The position numbers and the translations under genes are program-made. The notes under the pieces are model-generated. The model was not told where the DNA came from. It made no database searches and saw only the letters and a program-made list of their open reading frames with translations. A stretch of 64,000 bases of DNA from Lacisediminihabitans profunda (GTDB lineage: Bacteria; Actinomycetota; Actinomycetes; Actinomycetales; Microbacteriaceae): assembly GCF_008040105.1 (NCBI RefSeq), contig NZ_VRMG01000013.1:18535-82534 (forward strand), read 5' to 3'. Below, piece by piece: positions 26,031 through 35,038 of this stretch. Numbering within the stretch: the first letter of the stretch is position 1; each line of letters opens with the position of its first letter.

Positions 26031-27401
26031 GTGACCTACCGGGACCTGAGCTTCTGGTTCGATTCCCTGGCGCAGTCGGGCGCCGACGCCCTCGAGCCGC
26101 GGGCGGCCCTGCCCGGCGACCGGGATGCCGACGTCGCGATCATCGGTGGCGGTCTCACCGGCCTCTGGACCGCGTACTACCTCGCGAAGGCGAGCCCGGC
26201 GCTGCGCATCGTCGTGCTGGAGAAGGCGATCGCGGGCTTCGGGGCATCGGGACGCAACGGCGGCTGGTGTTCGGCCCTCTTCCCCGCGAGCGCCGGCTCG
26301 CTCGAGCGCCGCCACGGACGGGATGCCGCCATCGCCATGCGACGGGCGATGGTCGACACCGTCGACGAGGTCGGACGGGTGGCCGCGGCGGAGGGCATCG
26401 ACTGCGACTTCGTGCGGGGCGGCACCCTGGCATTCGCGCGCAGCCCGCTGCAGTTGCGCGAGGCGGAAGCGGAGGTGGCGGAGGCCGCGCGCTTCGGCGT
26501 GGACCGGCTGGAACTTCGACGTGCCGGCGAGATCCCGAACGCGGCCGGCGCCCTCGGGGCGGCCTTCGACCCGGCCTGCGCGAGGGTGCAGCCCGCCAGA
26601 CTCGTGCGCGGACTCGCCGAGACCGTCGAGGGTCTCGGCGTCACGATCTTCGAGGACACCGAGGTTCTGGACTGGGCCGAGCACCGCGTCAGGACGACCC
26701 GCGGCACGGTCAGCGCGCCCGTCGTGGTCGTCGCAACCGAGGGCTACGGCGCGACGCTGCCCAGCACCCGGCGCCGAATCCTGCCGCTCTACTCGCTCAT
26801 GATCGCCACCGAGCCGCTCGGCGAGGATGTCTGGGCCGAGATCGGGATCGAGCATGGGCAGACCTTCACCGACTACCGCCACCTGCTCATCTACGGGCAG
26901 CGCACCGCCGACAATCGCTTCGCCTTCGGGGGCCGCGGGGCGCGTTATCACTGGGGCAGCAGCATCCGTCCGGACTACGACCGGGTTCCGCACGTCTTCG
27001 AGCATCTGCGCAAGACCCTCGTCGACCTGTTCCCGGCCGCGAGGGGTGCGGCGGTCACCCATCGGTGGGGCGGCCCGCTCGGCGTGCCGCGCGACTGGCA
27101 CGCCGCGGCCGGCTTCGACCGCGCGAGCGGGATCGCCTTTGCCGGCGGCTACGTCGGCGATGGCCTGAGCACCACCAACCTCGCCGGCCGGACCCTCGCC
27201 GACCTCATTCTCGAGCGCGACAGCGAGCTGACCAGGCTCCCCTGGGCCAACCACGTCTCGCCCGACTGGGAGCCAGAACCGCTGCGCTTCATCGGCTCCA
27301 ATCTCGGGCTTGCCGCGATGGGCGCCGCCGACGTGGAGGAGCGGATCACCGGACGCGCGTCGGTGCTCGCGAAAATCATGGGACCGCTCGTCGGACACTG
27401 A
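26031..27401 (+). CDS. FAD-dependent oxidoreductase of the DAO family, PuuB-like amine oxidoreductase
   Basis: 456 residues. The dinucleotide-binding motif VAIIGGGLTGLWTAYYLAK is near residue 35, followed by the GASGRNGGWCS signature typical of gamma-glutamylputrescine oxidase and related DAO-family enzymes. A C-terminal FAD contact AFAGGYVGDGLSTTNLAGR is present. The start is taken as GTG at 26031 (VTYRDLSFWF); upstream in-frame sequence runs into the palindromic repeat and is not conserved-looking. The ribosome site is weak. It follows the aminotransferase after the repeat element. Oxidation of putrescine, gamma-glutamylputrescine or another amine is inferred from context. Confidence 0.82.
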   Translation: MTYRDLSFWFDSLAQSGADALEPRAALPGDRDADVAIIGGGLTGLWTAYYLAKASPALRIVVLEKAIAGFGASGRNGGWCSALFPASAGSLERRHGRDAAIAMRRAMVDTVDEVGRVAAAEGIDCDFVRGGTLAFARSPLQLREAEAEVAEAARFGVDRLELRRAGEIPNAAGALGAAFDPACARVQPARLVRGLAETVEGLGVTIFEDTEVLDWAEHRVRTTRGTVSAPVVVVATEGYGATLPSTRRRILPLYSLMIATEPLGEDVWAEIGIEHGQTFTDYRHLLIYGQRTADNRFAFGGRGARYHWGSSIRPDYDRVPHVFEHLRKTLVDLFPAARGAAVTHRWGGPLGVPRDWHAAAGFDRASGIAFAGGYVGDGLSTTNLAGRTLADLILERDSELTRLPWANHVSPDWEPEPLRFIGSNLGLAAMGAADVEERITGRASVLAKIMGPLVGH

Positions 27402-27482
27402 CGCCGCCCGGGGGAACGCCGAGGCGATCCTGCTAGCATTTCGAAGCCGATGGGGACGGCGAACGGCGCGATCGAGGAGACC

Positions 27483-28511
27483 ATGACACTGTTCGAGGGG
27501 GCCGACGAGGCGTACTCCGCGCCGAGGCGACGTCGCCGAGGGCTCTCCAGGGTCGTCCCGACGGTGATCGCCCTCCTCCTGGTCGCCGCGGGCGCCTGGG
27601 GCGTCGTGAGCTTCCAGCGCCTCGTCGACCAGTACACGGTCTGGACCTTCACCCCCTCCGCCGCGACCGAGTCGATCGCCGACGGATCGCGGATGACCGC
27701 GGAGGGACGATTCCTCTTCTTCGCGAGCAAGCCGGCGGTGGAGCCCGCCGCCCTCTTCGACTCGAGCTGCGCGAGCGAACAGGAGGGAAGCGGGATCCTC
27801 GGCTGTTACCTGCCGACCGGGCGCACCATCCACCTCTTCGACGTCACCGACGACCGCCTCGCCGGCCTCGAAGACGTCGTCGGCGCGCACGAGATGCTGC
27901 ATGCGGCCTGGGACCGGATGAACACGCTCGACCGCCAGCAACTCATCCCCGAGCTCGAGGCGGCCGCGAGTCGGCTCGCCGGGAACGCCGACTTCACCAG
28001 CCGGATGGCGTACTACGCGAAGGCGGAACCGGGCGAGCGCGACAACGAGCTGCACTCCATCATCGGCACCGAGGTCGCATCGATCGGGCCGGCCCTCGAG
28101 GCGCATTACGCCCAGTACTTCACGGACCGCGCGGCGGTCGTCGCCCTGCACGAGAAGTCGGATGCGGTCTTCACCGACCTGCAGGCCCGCTCGGCCGCGC
28201 TCTCCACCGCCATGGCCGCGCTCAAGGCCGAGATCGACACCGAGTACGCCGCGTACTCCTCCGGCTATGAGGGGCTCAACGCCGACGTTCTCGCGTTCAA
28301 CGCCCGCACCGACTGGACCTCGAACGCGGAGATCGGCCGGGCCACGCGCTCCCTGGAGGCGCGGCGGGCGGCGCTCGACGCCCAGTACGCCGACGTCGTC
28401 GCCAAGCACAACGAGTACAACGCAGACCACGCGGCCCTCACCTCGCTCACCGACCAGACCAACGAGCTCTACAAGGGACTCAACCTGCAGCCGGCCCTGC
28501 CGAGCAAGTAG
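27483..28511 (+). CDS. Unknown membrane-anchored protein with HExxH motif and coiled coil
   Basis: I do not recognise a named family. It has 342 residues: a basic cluster (RRRRR), one membrane helix at about 24-45, then an extracellular domain. HEMLHA at 136-141 matches the zinc-metallopeptidase HExxH pattern, and two Cys (about 96 and 108) could form a disulfide. Residues about 220-325 are Ala/Glu-rich and helical, probably a coiled coil. The ATG at 27483 has GAGGAG three bases upstream, which is short; ATG at 27450 is the alternative, with a TAGCAT -10 box just ahead of it. It ends three bases before the convergent ABC exporter gene. Protease activity is inference from the motif only. Confidence 0.75.
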   Translation: MTLFEGADEAYSAPRRRRRGLSRVVPTVIALLLVAAGAWGVVSFQRLVDQYTVWTFTPSAATESIADGSRMTAEGRFLFFASKPAVEPAALFDSSCASEQEGSGILGCYLPTGRTIHLFDVTDDRLAGLEDVVGAHEMLHAAWDRMNTLDRQQLIPELEAAASRLAGNADFTSRMAYYAKAEPGERDNELHSIIGTEVASIGPALEAHYAQYFTDRAAVVALHEKSDAVFTDLQARSAALSTAMAALKAEIDTEYAAYSSGYEGLNADVLAFNARTDWTSNAEIGRATRSLEARRAALDAQYADVVAKHNEYNADHAALTSLTDQTNELYKGLNLQPALPSK

Positions 28512-28514
28512 GCC

Positions 28515-30497
28515 CTAGAGCTCGGCGGTGGCCGGTGCCGCGAACTGCGCGTTGTACAGCCGGAAGTACGCCCCCTCCGCGGCGAGCAACTCCGTGTGCG
28601 TGCCCTGCTCGACGATGGCGCCGGACTCCATGACCAGGATCAGGTCGGCATCCCGAATCGTGGACAGCCGGTGCGCGATGACGAAGCTCGTGCGGTCCGT
28701 GCGCAGCGCTTGCATCGCCTGCTGCACCAGCAGCTCGGTGCGCGTGTCGACCGAGCTCGTCGCCTCGTCGAGGATGAGCACACTCGGTTTCGCGAGGAAG
28801 GCCCGCGCGATCGTGATGAGCTGCTTCTCGCCCGCGCTCACGTTGGACGCCTCGTCGTCGAGCACCGTGTCGTAGCCGTCCGGCAGCGCATGAACGAAGC
28901 GATCCACGTAGCAGGCCGTCGCCGCCTCCAGGATCTCGTCCTCGGTGGCTCCTGAGCGTCCGTAGGCGATGTTGTCCCGGATGGTGCCGCCGAACAGCCA
29001 GGTGTCCTGGAGCACCATTCCGAGCTTCGACCGGAGGCTGTCCCTCGTCATCGTCGTGATGTCGACGCCGTCGAGGGTGATGCGCCCGGAGTCGAGCTCG
29101 TAGAAGCGCATCATGAGGTTCACCAGGGTGGTCTTGCCCGCACCGGTCGGGCCGACGATCGCGATGGTCTGCCCGGGATTCGCCACGAGCGACAGGTCGT
29201 CGATGAGCGGGGTCTCCGGGTCGTAGCGGAAGCTGACGTGTTCGAAGGCCAGCCGACCGGGACCGGCCGCCGGAGAGGTCGCACCGACGGCATCCGGCGA
29301 CTGCTCCTCGGCGTCGAGCAGTTCGAAGACTCGCTCGGCGCTCGCCACACCGGACTGCAGCAGGTTGGCCATCGAGCCCAGCTGGCTGAGCGGCTGCGTG
29401 AAGTTGCGGGAGTACTGGATGAACGCCTGCACGTCGCCGATCCCGAGAGATCCCGACGCGACCTTCAGACCGCCGACGACGGCGATCGCGACGTAGACGA
29501 GGTTGCCGACGAACATCATCGACGGCATGATGATGCCGCTGATGAACTGGGCGCTGAAGCTCGCCTGGAACAGCTCCTCGTTCTTCTCGGCGAACCTCGC
29601 GGTCACCTCGCGCTGTCTCCCGAACACCTTCACGAGGGCATGCCCGGTGAAGGCCTCCTCGATCTGGCCGTTGAGCGCTCCGGTGTGGGCCCACTGCGCC
29701 ACGAACTTCTTCTGTGAGCGCTTGGCGATCGTCGCCGTGATGAAGAGCGTGAGCGGCACGGTGACGAGGGCGATGAGCGCGAGCTCCCACGAGATGGTGA
29801 ACATCAGCACGAGCACTCCGAGCACCGTGAGTACCGAGGTGATGAGCTGGCTCAGCGTCTGCTGCAGGGTTGTCGAGATGTTGTCGATGTCGTTGGTCAC
29901 CCGGCTGAGCAACTCGCCCCGGGGGGTCTTGTCGAAGTAGCCGAGCGGCAACCGGTTGATCTTGGCCTCGACGTCGCGGCGCATGCGGTAGACGGTGCGC
30001 TGGGTGACCCCGTTGAGCACGAATCCCTGAAGCCACTGGAACGCCGAGGCGAATACATAGAGTCCGAGGATCATCACGAGCAGGTTGCCGAGGGCCGTGA
30101 AGTCGATGCCGTGGCCCGGGTTGAGGTTCACGCCGCCGAGGAGACTCGCCTGGGCGTCCTGCCCGTTCGCCTTGAGGCCGGCGATGATCTGCGCCTTCGT
30201 CGTTCCAACGGGAAACTTCGAGGAGAAGAATCCGTCGACGATGAGGTTCGTCGCGTTGCCGAGGAGCTTCGGCCCGGCGACGGAGAGCCCGACGCTCACG
30301 ATGCCGAGAAGCACCACGCCGATCACCTTGAGACGCTCCGGGCGCAACTGCCCGAGGAGTCGTCTCGACGACGCCCGGAAGTTCATCGACTTCTCGACTG
30401 GCATGCTCATGCCGGCCCACGGCCCGCCGCCTCCCGGCCCGCGACGAATCGGGGGACGGCCCTGGGCGGATGAGCTCTGTGTCGATGTCTGGCTCAT
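28515..30497 (-). CDS. ABC exporter half-transporter, catalytically complete subunit of a heterodimer
   Basis: 660 residues: a Gly/Pro-rich N-terminus, six membrane segments (about 50-360) and an ATPase domain. Walker A GPTGAGKTTLV, Walker B VLILDEATSSVD with the catalytic Glu, and the switch His in VIAHRLST are intact. The signature is degenerate: VSAGEKQ in place of LSGGQ. Paired with the upstream gene, this gives the one-degenerate-site arrangement known from BmrCD and TM287/288. The ATG at 30497 overlaps the upstream stop (ATGA). It probably exports drugs or lipids under control of the adjacent TetR protein; the substrate is unknown. Confidence 0.9.
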   Translation of the reverse strand: MSQTSTQSSSAQGRPPIRRGPGGGGPWAGMSMPVEKSMNFRASSRRLLGQLRPERLKVIGVVLLGIVSVGLSVAGPKLLGNATNLIVDGFFSSKFPVGTTKAQIIAGLKANGQDAQASLLGGVNLNPGHGIDFTALGNLLVMILGLYVFASAFQWLQGFVLNGVTQRTVYRMRRDVEAKINRLPLGYFDKTPRGELLSRVTNDIDNISTTLQQTLSQLITSVLTVLGVLVLMFTISWELALIALVTVPLTLFITATIAKRSQKKFVAQWAHTGALNGQIEEAFTGHALVKVFGRQREVTARFAEKNEELFQASFSAQFISGIIMPSMMFVGNLVYVAIAVVGGLKVASGSLGIGDVQAFIQYSRNFTQPLSQLGSMANLLQSGVASAERVFELLDAEEQSPDAVGATSPAAGPGRLAFEHVSFRYDPETPLIDDLSLVANPGQTIAIVGPTGAGKTTLVNLMMRFYELDSGRITLDGVDITTMTRDSLRSKLGMVLQDTWLFGGTIRDNIAYGRSGATEDEILEAATACYVDRFVHALPDGYDTVLDDEASNVSAGEKQLITIARAFLAKPSVLILDEATSSVDTRTELLVQQAMQALRTDRTSFVIAHRLSTIRDADLILVMESGAIVEQGTHTELLAAEGAYFRLYNAQFAAPATAEL

Positions 30498-32227
30498 GCC
30501 ACTTCCTCCGCTCGCAGCTGGCTGCCGACGATCTCGGCGTATGTCGGGTTCGACCCGATGAGTTCGTCGTGCGTTCCCCTGCCCACTATCTCCCCGTGTT
30601 CGAGCACCAGGATCTCGTCGGCGCCGATGATGGTCGAGACCCGCTGGGCCACGACGATGACGGTCGCGTTGGCGACCCGCTGCCCGAGTGCCAGACGGAG
30701 CCGGGCGTCGGTCGCGGTGTCCAGGGCCGAGAACGAATCGTCGAAGACGTAGATCTCGGGGGTCTTCACGAGCGCCCGCGCAATCGCGAGGCGCTGGCGC
30801 TGACCGCCCGAGAGATTCGTGCCGCCCTGGGCGATCGGCCCCTCGAGCTTCTCCGGCATGTCGGCCACGAAGTCCCTCGCCTGGGCGATGTCCAGCGCCT
30901 CCCAGATCTCCTCGTCCGTCGCATCCGGCTTTCCGTAGCGGAGGTTGGAGGCGACGGTGCCGGAGAACAGGTACGGCTTCTGCGGGATGAGGCCGATGCG
31001 ACTCCAGAGCAGGTCGGGCTCGAGCTCGCGGACATCCACTCCGTCGACGAGCACCGAGCCTCCCGTCGCGTCGAAGAGTCGCGGGATCAGGCTCACGAGC
31101 GTCGTCTTGCCCGCGCCCGTGCTGCCGATGATGGCGGTCGTGCGTCCGGGCACGGCCTCGAAGTCGAGATGGTGGAGCACCGGGGCCTCAGCGCCCGGGT
31201 AGGAGAAGGTCACATCGCGGAACTGCACGGTGCCCTTGCCCCGCAGCGACGTCACCGGGGCGTGGTGCAGCAGCACGCTCGACTCGGTGTCGAGCACCTC
31301 GGCGATGCGGTCGGCCGAGACGGCCGCCCGCGGAATCATTATCGACATGAAGGTGGCCATCATCACCGCCATGAGGATCTGGATGAGGTAGCTCAGGAAG
31401 GCGATGAGGGCACCGATCTGCATGGAACCGTCGTTGATGCGGAACGAGCCGAACCACAGCACGGCGACGCTCGTGACGTTGACCACGAGCATCACCACGG
31501 GAAAGACCAGGGCGAAGAGCCGGCCGGAGCGAAGTCCCGTGAGCGTGACGCCCATGTTCGCCTGTTCGAAGCGCTCGGTCTCGACCGTCTCCCGCACGAA
31601 GGCGCGCACGACGCGGATGCCAGTGAGCTGCTCGCGCAGAACCTGGTTGACCGTGTCGATTTTCTTCTGCATCAGGCGGAACTGGGGCACCATCCGCACG
31701 ATGATCAGCGAGATGGACAGCAGGAGCACCGGAACGGCCACGACGAGCAGCCAGGAGAGCCCGACATCCTGCTGGAGGGCGGCGATGACACCGCCGATCG
31801 CGAGGATCGGGGCCGAGACGAGCAGTGTGCAGGTCATCAGCACGAGCATCTGCACCTGCTGCACGTCGTTCGTCGTTCGCGTGATGAGCGACGGCGCGCC
31901 GAACTTGGAGACCTCCCGCTCGGAGAAGGCGCCCACTTGGTGGAACACCGCCCCGCGCAGGTCGCGGCCGAGCGCCATGGCGGCCTTCGCACCGAAATAG
32001 ACGGCGATGATCGCGCAGGCGACCTGGCCGAGTGTGATGAGGAGCATCACCACGCCGAGGCGCAGGATGTACGCCATGTCGCCCTTCGCCACTCCGTTGT
32101 CGATGATGTCCGCGTTCAGGCTGGGGAGGTACAGCGACGCGATCGACTGGGCGAACTGGAACACCACGACCCCGAGCAGCAGACGCCCGTGGGGTCGGAG
32201 GTAGGTGCGCAGGACCTTAAGCAGCAT
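30494..32227 (-). CDS. ABC exporter half-transporter with degenerate ATP site
   Basis: 577 residues with six membrane segments and an ATPase domain. Walker A GSTGAGKTTLV and the signature LSGGQRQRLAIARAL are normal, but Walker B reads YVFDDSFSALD, with Asp in place of the catalytic Glu, and the switch His is Gln (VVAQRVST). These are the same substitutions as in TM287-type subunits, so this is the non-hydrolysing partner. The ATG at 32227 is preferred, because GAGGA lies six bases upstream; the ATG at 32233 overlaps the tetR stop and is too close to it. It is co-transcribed with tetR and the partner subunit. Confidence 0.9.
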   Translation of the reverse strand: MLLKVLRTYLRPHGRLLLGVVVFQFAQSIASLYLPSLNADIIDNGVAKGDMAYILRLGVVMLLITLGQVACAIIAVYFGAKAAMALGRDLRGAVFHQVGAFSEREVSKFGAPSLITRTTNDVQQVQMLVLMTCTLLVSAPILAIGGVIAALQQDVGLSWLLVVAVPVLLLSISLIIVRMVPQFRLMQKKIDTVNQVLREQLTGIRVVRAFVRETVETERFEQANMGVTLTGLRSGRLFALVFPVVMLVVNVTSVAVLWFGSFRINDGSMQIGALIAFLSYLIQILMAVMMATFMSIMIPRAAVSADRIAEVLDTESSVLLHHAPVTSLRGKGTVQFRDVTFSYPGAEAPVLHHLDFEAVPGRTTAIIGSTGAGKTTLVSLIPRLFDATGGSVLVDGVDVRELEPDLLWSRIGLIPQKPYLFSGTVASNLRYGKPDATDEEIWEALDIAQARDFVADMPEKLEGPIAQGGTNLSGGQRQRLAIARALVKTPEIYVFDDSFSALDTATDARLRLALGQRVANATVIVVAQRVSTIIGADEILVLEHGEIVGRGTHDELIGSNPTYAEIVGSQLRAEEVA

Positions 32228-32229
32228 GG

Positions 32230-32820
32230 TCATTCCTCGTTGTCGTTGTCGGGTCGGGTGACGATCCCGTGCAGGATGATGTCGGCGAGTTCGTCGGTGG
32301 AGAGCGGGTGAGCGTCGTTGAAGGGGCCGATGGACGAGGCAAAGGCGATGATCCGCACGAGGTAGGCGACCTTCGTCGGGTCGAGTCTCAGCCTCGCCGC
32401 CTCCGGCTCGAGCACCTCGGCCACGATCTCGGCGAACTCGTTGCGTCCTCCGTGGCCCGGCGGGCGACCGGTCATGCCAATCGCGGACATGATGCCGATG
32501 ATTCCGGCGAACCGGGCCCTCAGGTGGAACAGGATGTCGTGCACCTTCTGCTCGAGCGGGAGATCTGGGTCGATCGAGCGGAGTGCGGTGCGCAACGGCA
32601 GCGGGTCGAGGAACTTGTCCACGGCGGCCTGGATGATCGATTCCTTGTCGCCGAAGGCGCGGAAGATGGTTCCCTCGGCGATTCCCGCCTCGTCGGCGAT
32701 CTGCCGGGTCGTGATGTCTCGGCCGTGTTCGAGGAGCAGCGGGATCACGGCATCGACGATCATCGCCCGTCGGTCATCGAGCGGGAGAGGCCGCGCCCGG
32801 CTGATCTTCGTCAACTCCAC
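32230..32820 (-). CDS. TetR-family transcriptional repressor
   Basis: 196 residues. An N-terminal helix-turn-helix (ITTRQIADEAGIAEGTIFRAFGDKESIIQAAVDKF) is followed by an all-helical ligand-binding domain. The start is GTG at 32820, exactly seven bases after a TAGAAT box, so the transcript is probably leaderless. A palindromic operator lies just upstream. It heads the operon with the two ABC exporter genes and is divergent from an oxidoreductase gene. It likely represses both transcripts; the inducer is unknown. Confidence 0.92.
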   Translation of the reverse strand: MELTKISRARPLPLDDRRAMIVDAVIPLLLEHGRDITTRQIADEAGIAEGTIFRAFGDKESIIQAAVDKFLDPLPLRTALRSIDPDLPLEQKVHDILFHLRARFAGIIGIMSAIGMTGRPPGHGGRNEFAEIVAEVLEPEAARLRLDPTKVAYLVRIIAFASSIGPFNDAHPLSTDELADIILHGIVTRPDNDNEE

Positions 32821-32826
32821 GTCGGA

Positions 32827-32852
32827 ATTCTAAATGAGTGAGTGCTCACTCA
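32827..32852 (-). promoter_or_regulatory. tetR promoter -10 (TAGAAT) and 18-bp palindromic TetR operator
   Basis: TAGAAT (32832-32827, minus strand) is followed by six bases and the GTG. The perfect palindrome TGAGTGAG-TG-CTCACTCA occupies 32835-32852, in the spacer between the -10 and -35 regions. It has the TGAGTGAGTG half-site style common for actinobacterial TetR proteins. It also lies upstream of the divergent oxidoreductase gene, so one bound repressor could silence both sides. Confidence 0.7.
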
Positions 32853-32900
32853 CAATACTGGGAGGCAGAATGGAAGGAATTCGATTCTAGGGAGCACACC

Positions 32901-33815
32901 GTGTCGAGAGCAGTACAGTTCAGTCGCCATGGCGGTCCGGAAGTCCTCGACGTGGTCGAGGTGGACGAGCCGCACGCCGGCACCGGCACCGTGCGGGTGC
33001 GCGTGCGTGCGGCCGGGCTGAACGCGTTCGACTTCAAGGTGCGGCAAGATGCCTCCTACCTCCCCTCGAAGAAGCTTCCGAGCGGCCAGGGCCAGGAATT
33101 CGCCGGAGTGGTCAACGAGGTCGGCGACGGCGTCGAGGGCTTCGCGGTCGGTGACGAGGTGCTCGGCTGGGTCTCCTTCGCTGCGCAGGCGGACTACGTT
33201 GTCGTGCCGCCCAGCCAACTCGCGCCCAAGCCGGCGGGCCTCGACTGGGCGACGGCCGCCGGCATCGGCCTCGTCGGCAACACCGCGAGGAGGGCGACGG
33301 ATGCCGTCTCCCCCGGCCCCGGCGACACCGTGCTCGTCAGCGCGGCCGCCGGCGGCGTCGGACTGCTCGAGTGCCAGCTCGCGATCCGCGCCGGCGCGAC
33401 CGTGATCGGCACGGCGAGCGAGGCCAACCACGAGTTTCTGCGCAGCCTCGGCGTGATCCCGGTCACCTACGGCCCCGGTCTCGCCGATCGGGTTCGCGCC
33501 GCGGCCCCCGAGGGCATCACGGCCGTGCTCGACAACGCCGGAGAGGAGACCGTGCTTCTCGGCCTCGAGCTCGGCGTCGACCCGAAGCGCATCAACACGA
33601 TCGTCTACCACGCGGGAGTGGACGAGTACGGCATCCAGGCGGTCGGCGGCGGCAAGAAGAACTCGGCCGAACTCGCCGAACTCGCGAGGCTCGTGGCCGA
33701 CGGCGACCTGGTGCTGCCGGTCGCAGCGACCTACCCGCTCGGCGAGGTTCGCGAGGCGTACACGCGACTCGAGTCTCGCCATCTACTCGGCAAGATCGTG
33801 CTTCTCACCGACTGA
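32901..33815 (+). CDS. NADP-dependent quinone-oxidoreductase-like enzyme (MDR superfamily)
   Basis: 304-residue medium-chain dehydrogenase/reductase without zinc-binding Cys. The N-terminus (VSRAVQFSRHGGPEVLDVVEV) and the nucleotide-binding motif VSAAAGGVGLLECQLA near residue 145 fit the quinone oxidoreductase branch. The GTG at 32901 has GGGAG six bases upstream; an upstream ATG at 32838 lies inside the TetR operator and is unlikely. It is divergent from tetR and shares its operator region, so it may be induced with the exporter. The physiological substrate is unknown. Confidence 0.85.
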   Translation: MSRAVQFSRHGGPEVLDVVEVDEPHAGTGTVRVRVRAAGLNAFDFKVRQDASYLPSKKLPSGQGQEFAGVVNEVGDGVEGFAVGDEVLGWVSFAAQADYVVVPPSQLAPKPAGLDWATAAGIGLVGNTARRATDAVSPGPGDTVLVSAAAGGVGLLECQLAIRAGATVIGTASEANHEFLRSLGVIPVTYGPGLADRVRAAAPEGITAVLDNAGEETVLLGLELGVDPKRINTIVYHAGVDEYGIQAVGGGKKNSAELAELARLVADGDLVLPVAATYPLGEVREAYTRLESRHLLGKIVLLTD

Positions 33816-33820
33816 CCCCG

Positions 33821-33847
33821 GCCGGCCGGGTCCGCATCGGCCGGCCC
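33821..33847. terminator. GC-rich stem-loop between convergent genes
   Basis: GGCCGGCCG (33821-33829) and CGGCCGGCC (33839-33847) form a perfect nine-pair stem with a nine-base loop, six bases after the oxidoreductase stop. There is no U-tract, so it may stabilise the 3' end or act as a weak terminator between the convergent genes. Confidence 0.4.
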
Positions 33848-33932
33848 CGCTCATCCGTCACCAAGTGCTCGCCAGAGGCCCCCAGCCGACACTTGCTGAC
33901 GGCCGAGTCGGTGCGCGGCGCCTCGACTCCGG

Positions 33933-34904
33933 TCAGCTCGGGTTCGCGAAGAGCTCCGAGATCTCGGCGATGTCGGCCACGGTGGGCTGCCACTCGTTGG
34001 CCGCGGCGATGTTCTGCACGATTTGCTCCGGCTTCGTGACGCCGGCGATCACGCTCGTGAGGCCGGGCTGGGCGAGCAGCCAGGAGAAGGTCGCGGCGAG
34101 CATGCTCACGCCGCGGTCGGCGCAGAACGCCTCGTACTTCTCGATCGTGTCCCAGGGGGCGGTCTCGAGCAGGTGCGGACGGATGGCCATGATCCGGCTG
34201 TCTGCCGGTCCGCCCTCCCGACTGAACTTGCCGGTGAACAGCCCGTTGTAGAGCGGGAAGTACGGGAGGAATCCGAGTCCGTAGTGATTCGCCGCCGGGA
34301 GCACCTCCGCCTCGACACCGCGCGCGAGCAGCGAATACTCGTTCTGGGCGGAGATGAACTTCGGATGCCCGCCCAGGATCGCCGTGTACTCGGCGTCCGC
34401 GATCTGCCAGCCGGTGAGGTTCGAGTGGCCGATGTAGCGCACCTTGCCCTCGGCGATGAGGTCGTCCAACACCGAGAGGGTCTCCTCGATGGGCGTCTTC
34501 GGGTCGGGGGCGTGCAGCTGGTAGAGGTCGATCCAGTCCGTCTGCAGGCGACGCAGCGACGACTCGACCGCGAGGCGCACGTACCGTCGCGAACCGCGGG
34601 CGCCCCAGTCGGGTCCGTTTGAGCCGGCCATGTCCATGCCGAACTTGGAGGCGAGCACGATGTCGCCCCGGCGGCCCTTGAGCGACTTGCCCATGAGCGT
34701 CTCGCTCAGGCCGCGCTCGCCGCCGTAGATGTCCGCGGTGTCGAAGAGGGTGACCCCGGCGTCGATCGCCGCCGAGATGACGGCGTCGGTGCCGGCCTGG
34801 CTCTCCGTCGTCGTCTTCGGACGCCCGAAGTTGTTGCAGCCGAGCCCGACCGTGGACACGATGAGGCCGGACCGGCCGAGGTTGCGGTACTGGATTTCAG
34901 TCAT
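33933..34904 (-). CDS. Aldo/keto reductase
   Basis: 323-residue NADPH-dependent oxidoreductase with a TIM-barrel fold. It has the Asp-Tyr of the catalytic tetrad in TLFDTADIYGGE, Lys in VLASKFGMD, His in RYIGHSNLTG, and an NADP-binding C-terminus (SVIAGVTKPEQI). It resembles the YajO/Gcy-type group that includes potassium-channel beta-subunit-like proteins. The ATG at 34904 has GGAGGA directly upstream. It is a single gene, divergent from ogt. The substrate is not predictable. Confidence 0.9.
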   Translation of the reverse strand: MTEIQYRNLGRSGLIVSTVGLGCNNFGRPKTTTESQAGTDAVISAAIDAGVTLFDTADIYGGERGLSETLMGKSLKGRRGDIVLASKFGMDMAGSNGPDWGARGSRRYVRLAVESSLRRLQTDWIDLYQLHAPDPKTPIEETLSVLDDLIAEGKVRYIGHSNLTGWQIADAEYTAILGGHPKFISAQNEYSLLARGVEAEVLPAANHYGLGFLPYFPLYNGLFTGKFSREGGPADSRIMAIRPHLLETAPWDTIEKYEAFCADRGVSMLAATFSWLLAQPGLTSVIAGVTKPEQIVQNIAAANEWQPTVADIAEISELFANPS

Positions 34905-35026
34905 TCCTCCAGCCTAGATCGCGGCGGCCGGATGCTGCGACGTCCTCCAGTCCCCCACCGGCACCTCCCTTCCGGGCTCCGCAGCCGATGTCCGAAAACC
35001 GCCGGAGTGAGGTCGGAGGCCGCGGC

Positions 35027-35032
35027 TACAGT
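35027..35032 (+). promoter_or_regulatory. -10 box (TACAGT) of a leaderless ogt promoter
   Basis: TACAGT fits TANNNT and is followed by six bases and the ogt ATG at 35039, so transcription should begin at the start codon. No ribosome site precedes the ATG. Confidence 0.5.
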
Positions 35033-35038
35033 CGAGTC

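Noticed and set aside
25932..28430. 832-residue open frame on the minus strand
   Set aside because: It lies antisense to two well-supported genes, is rich in Arg/Gly/Glu with no domain, and is the usual GC-rich shadow frame.
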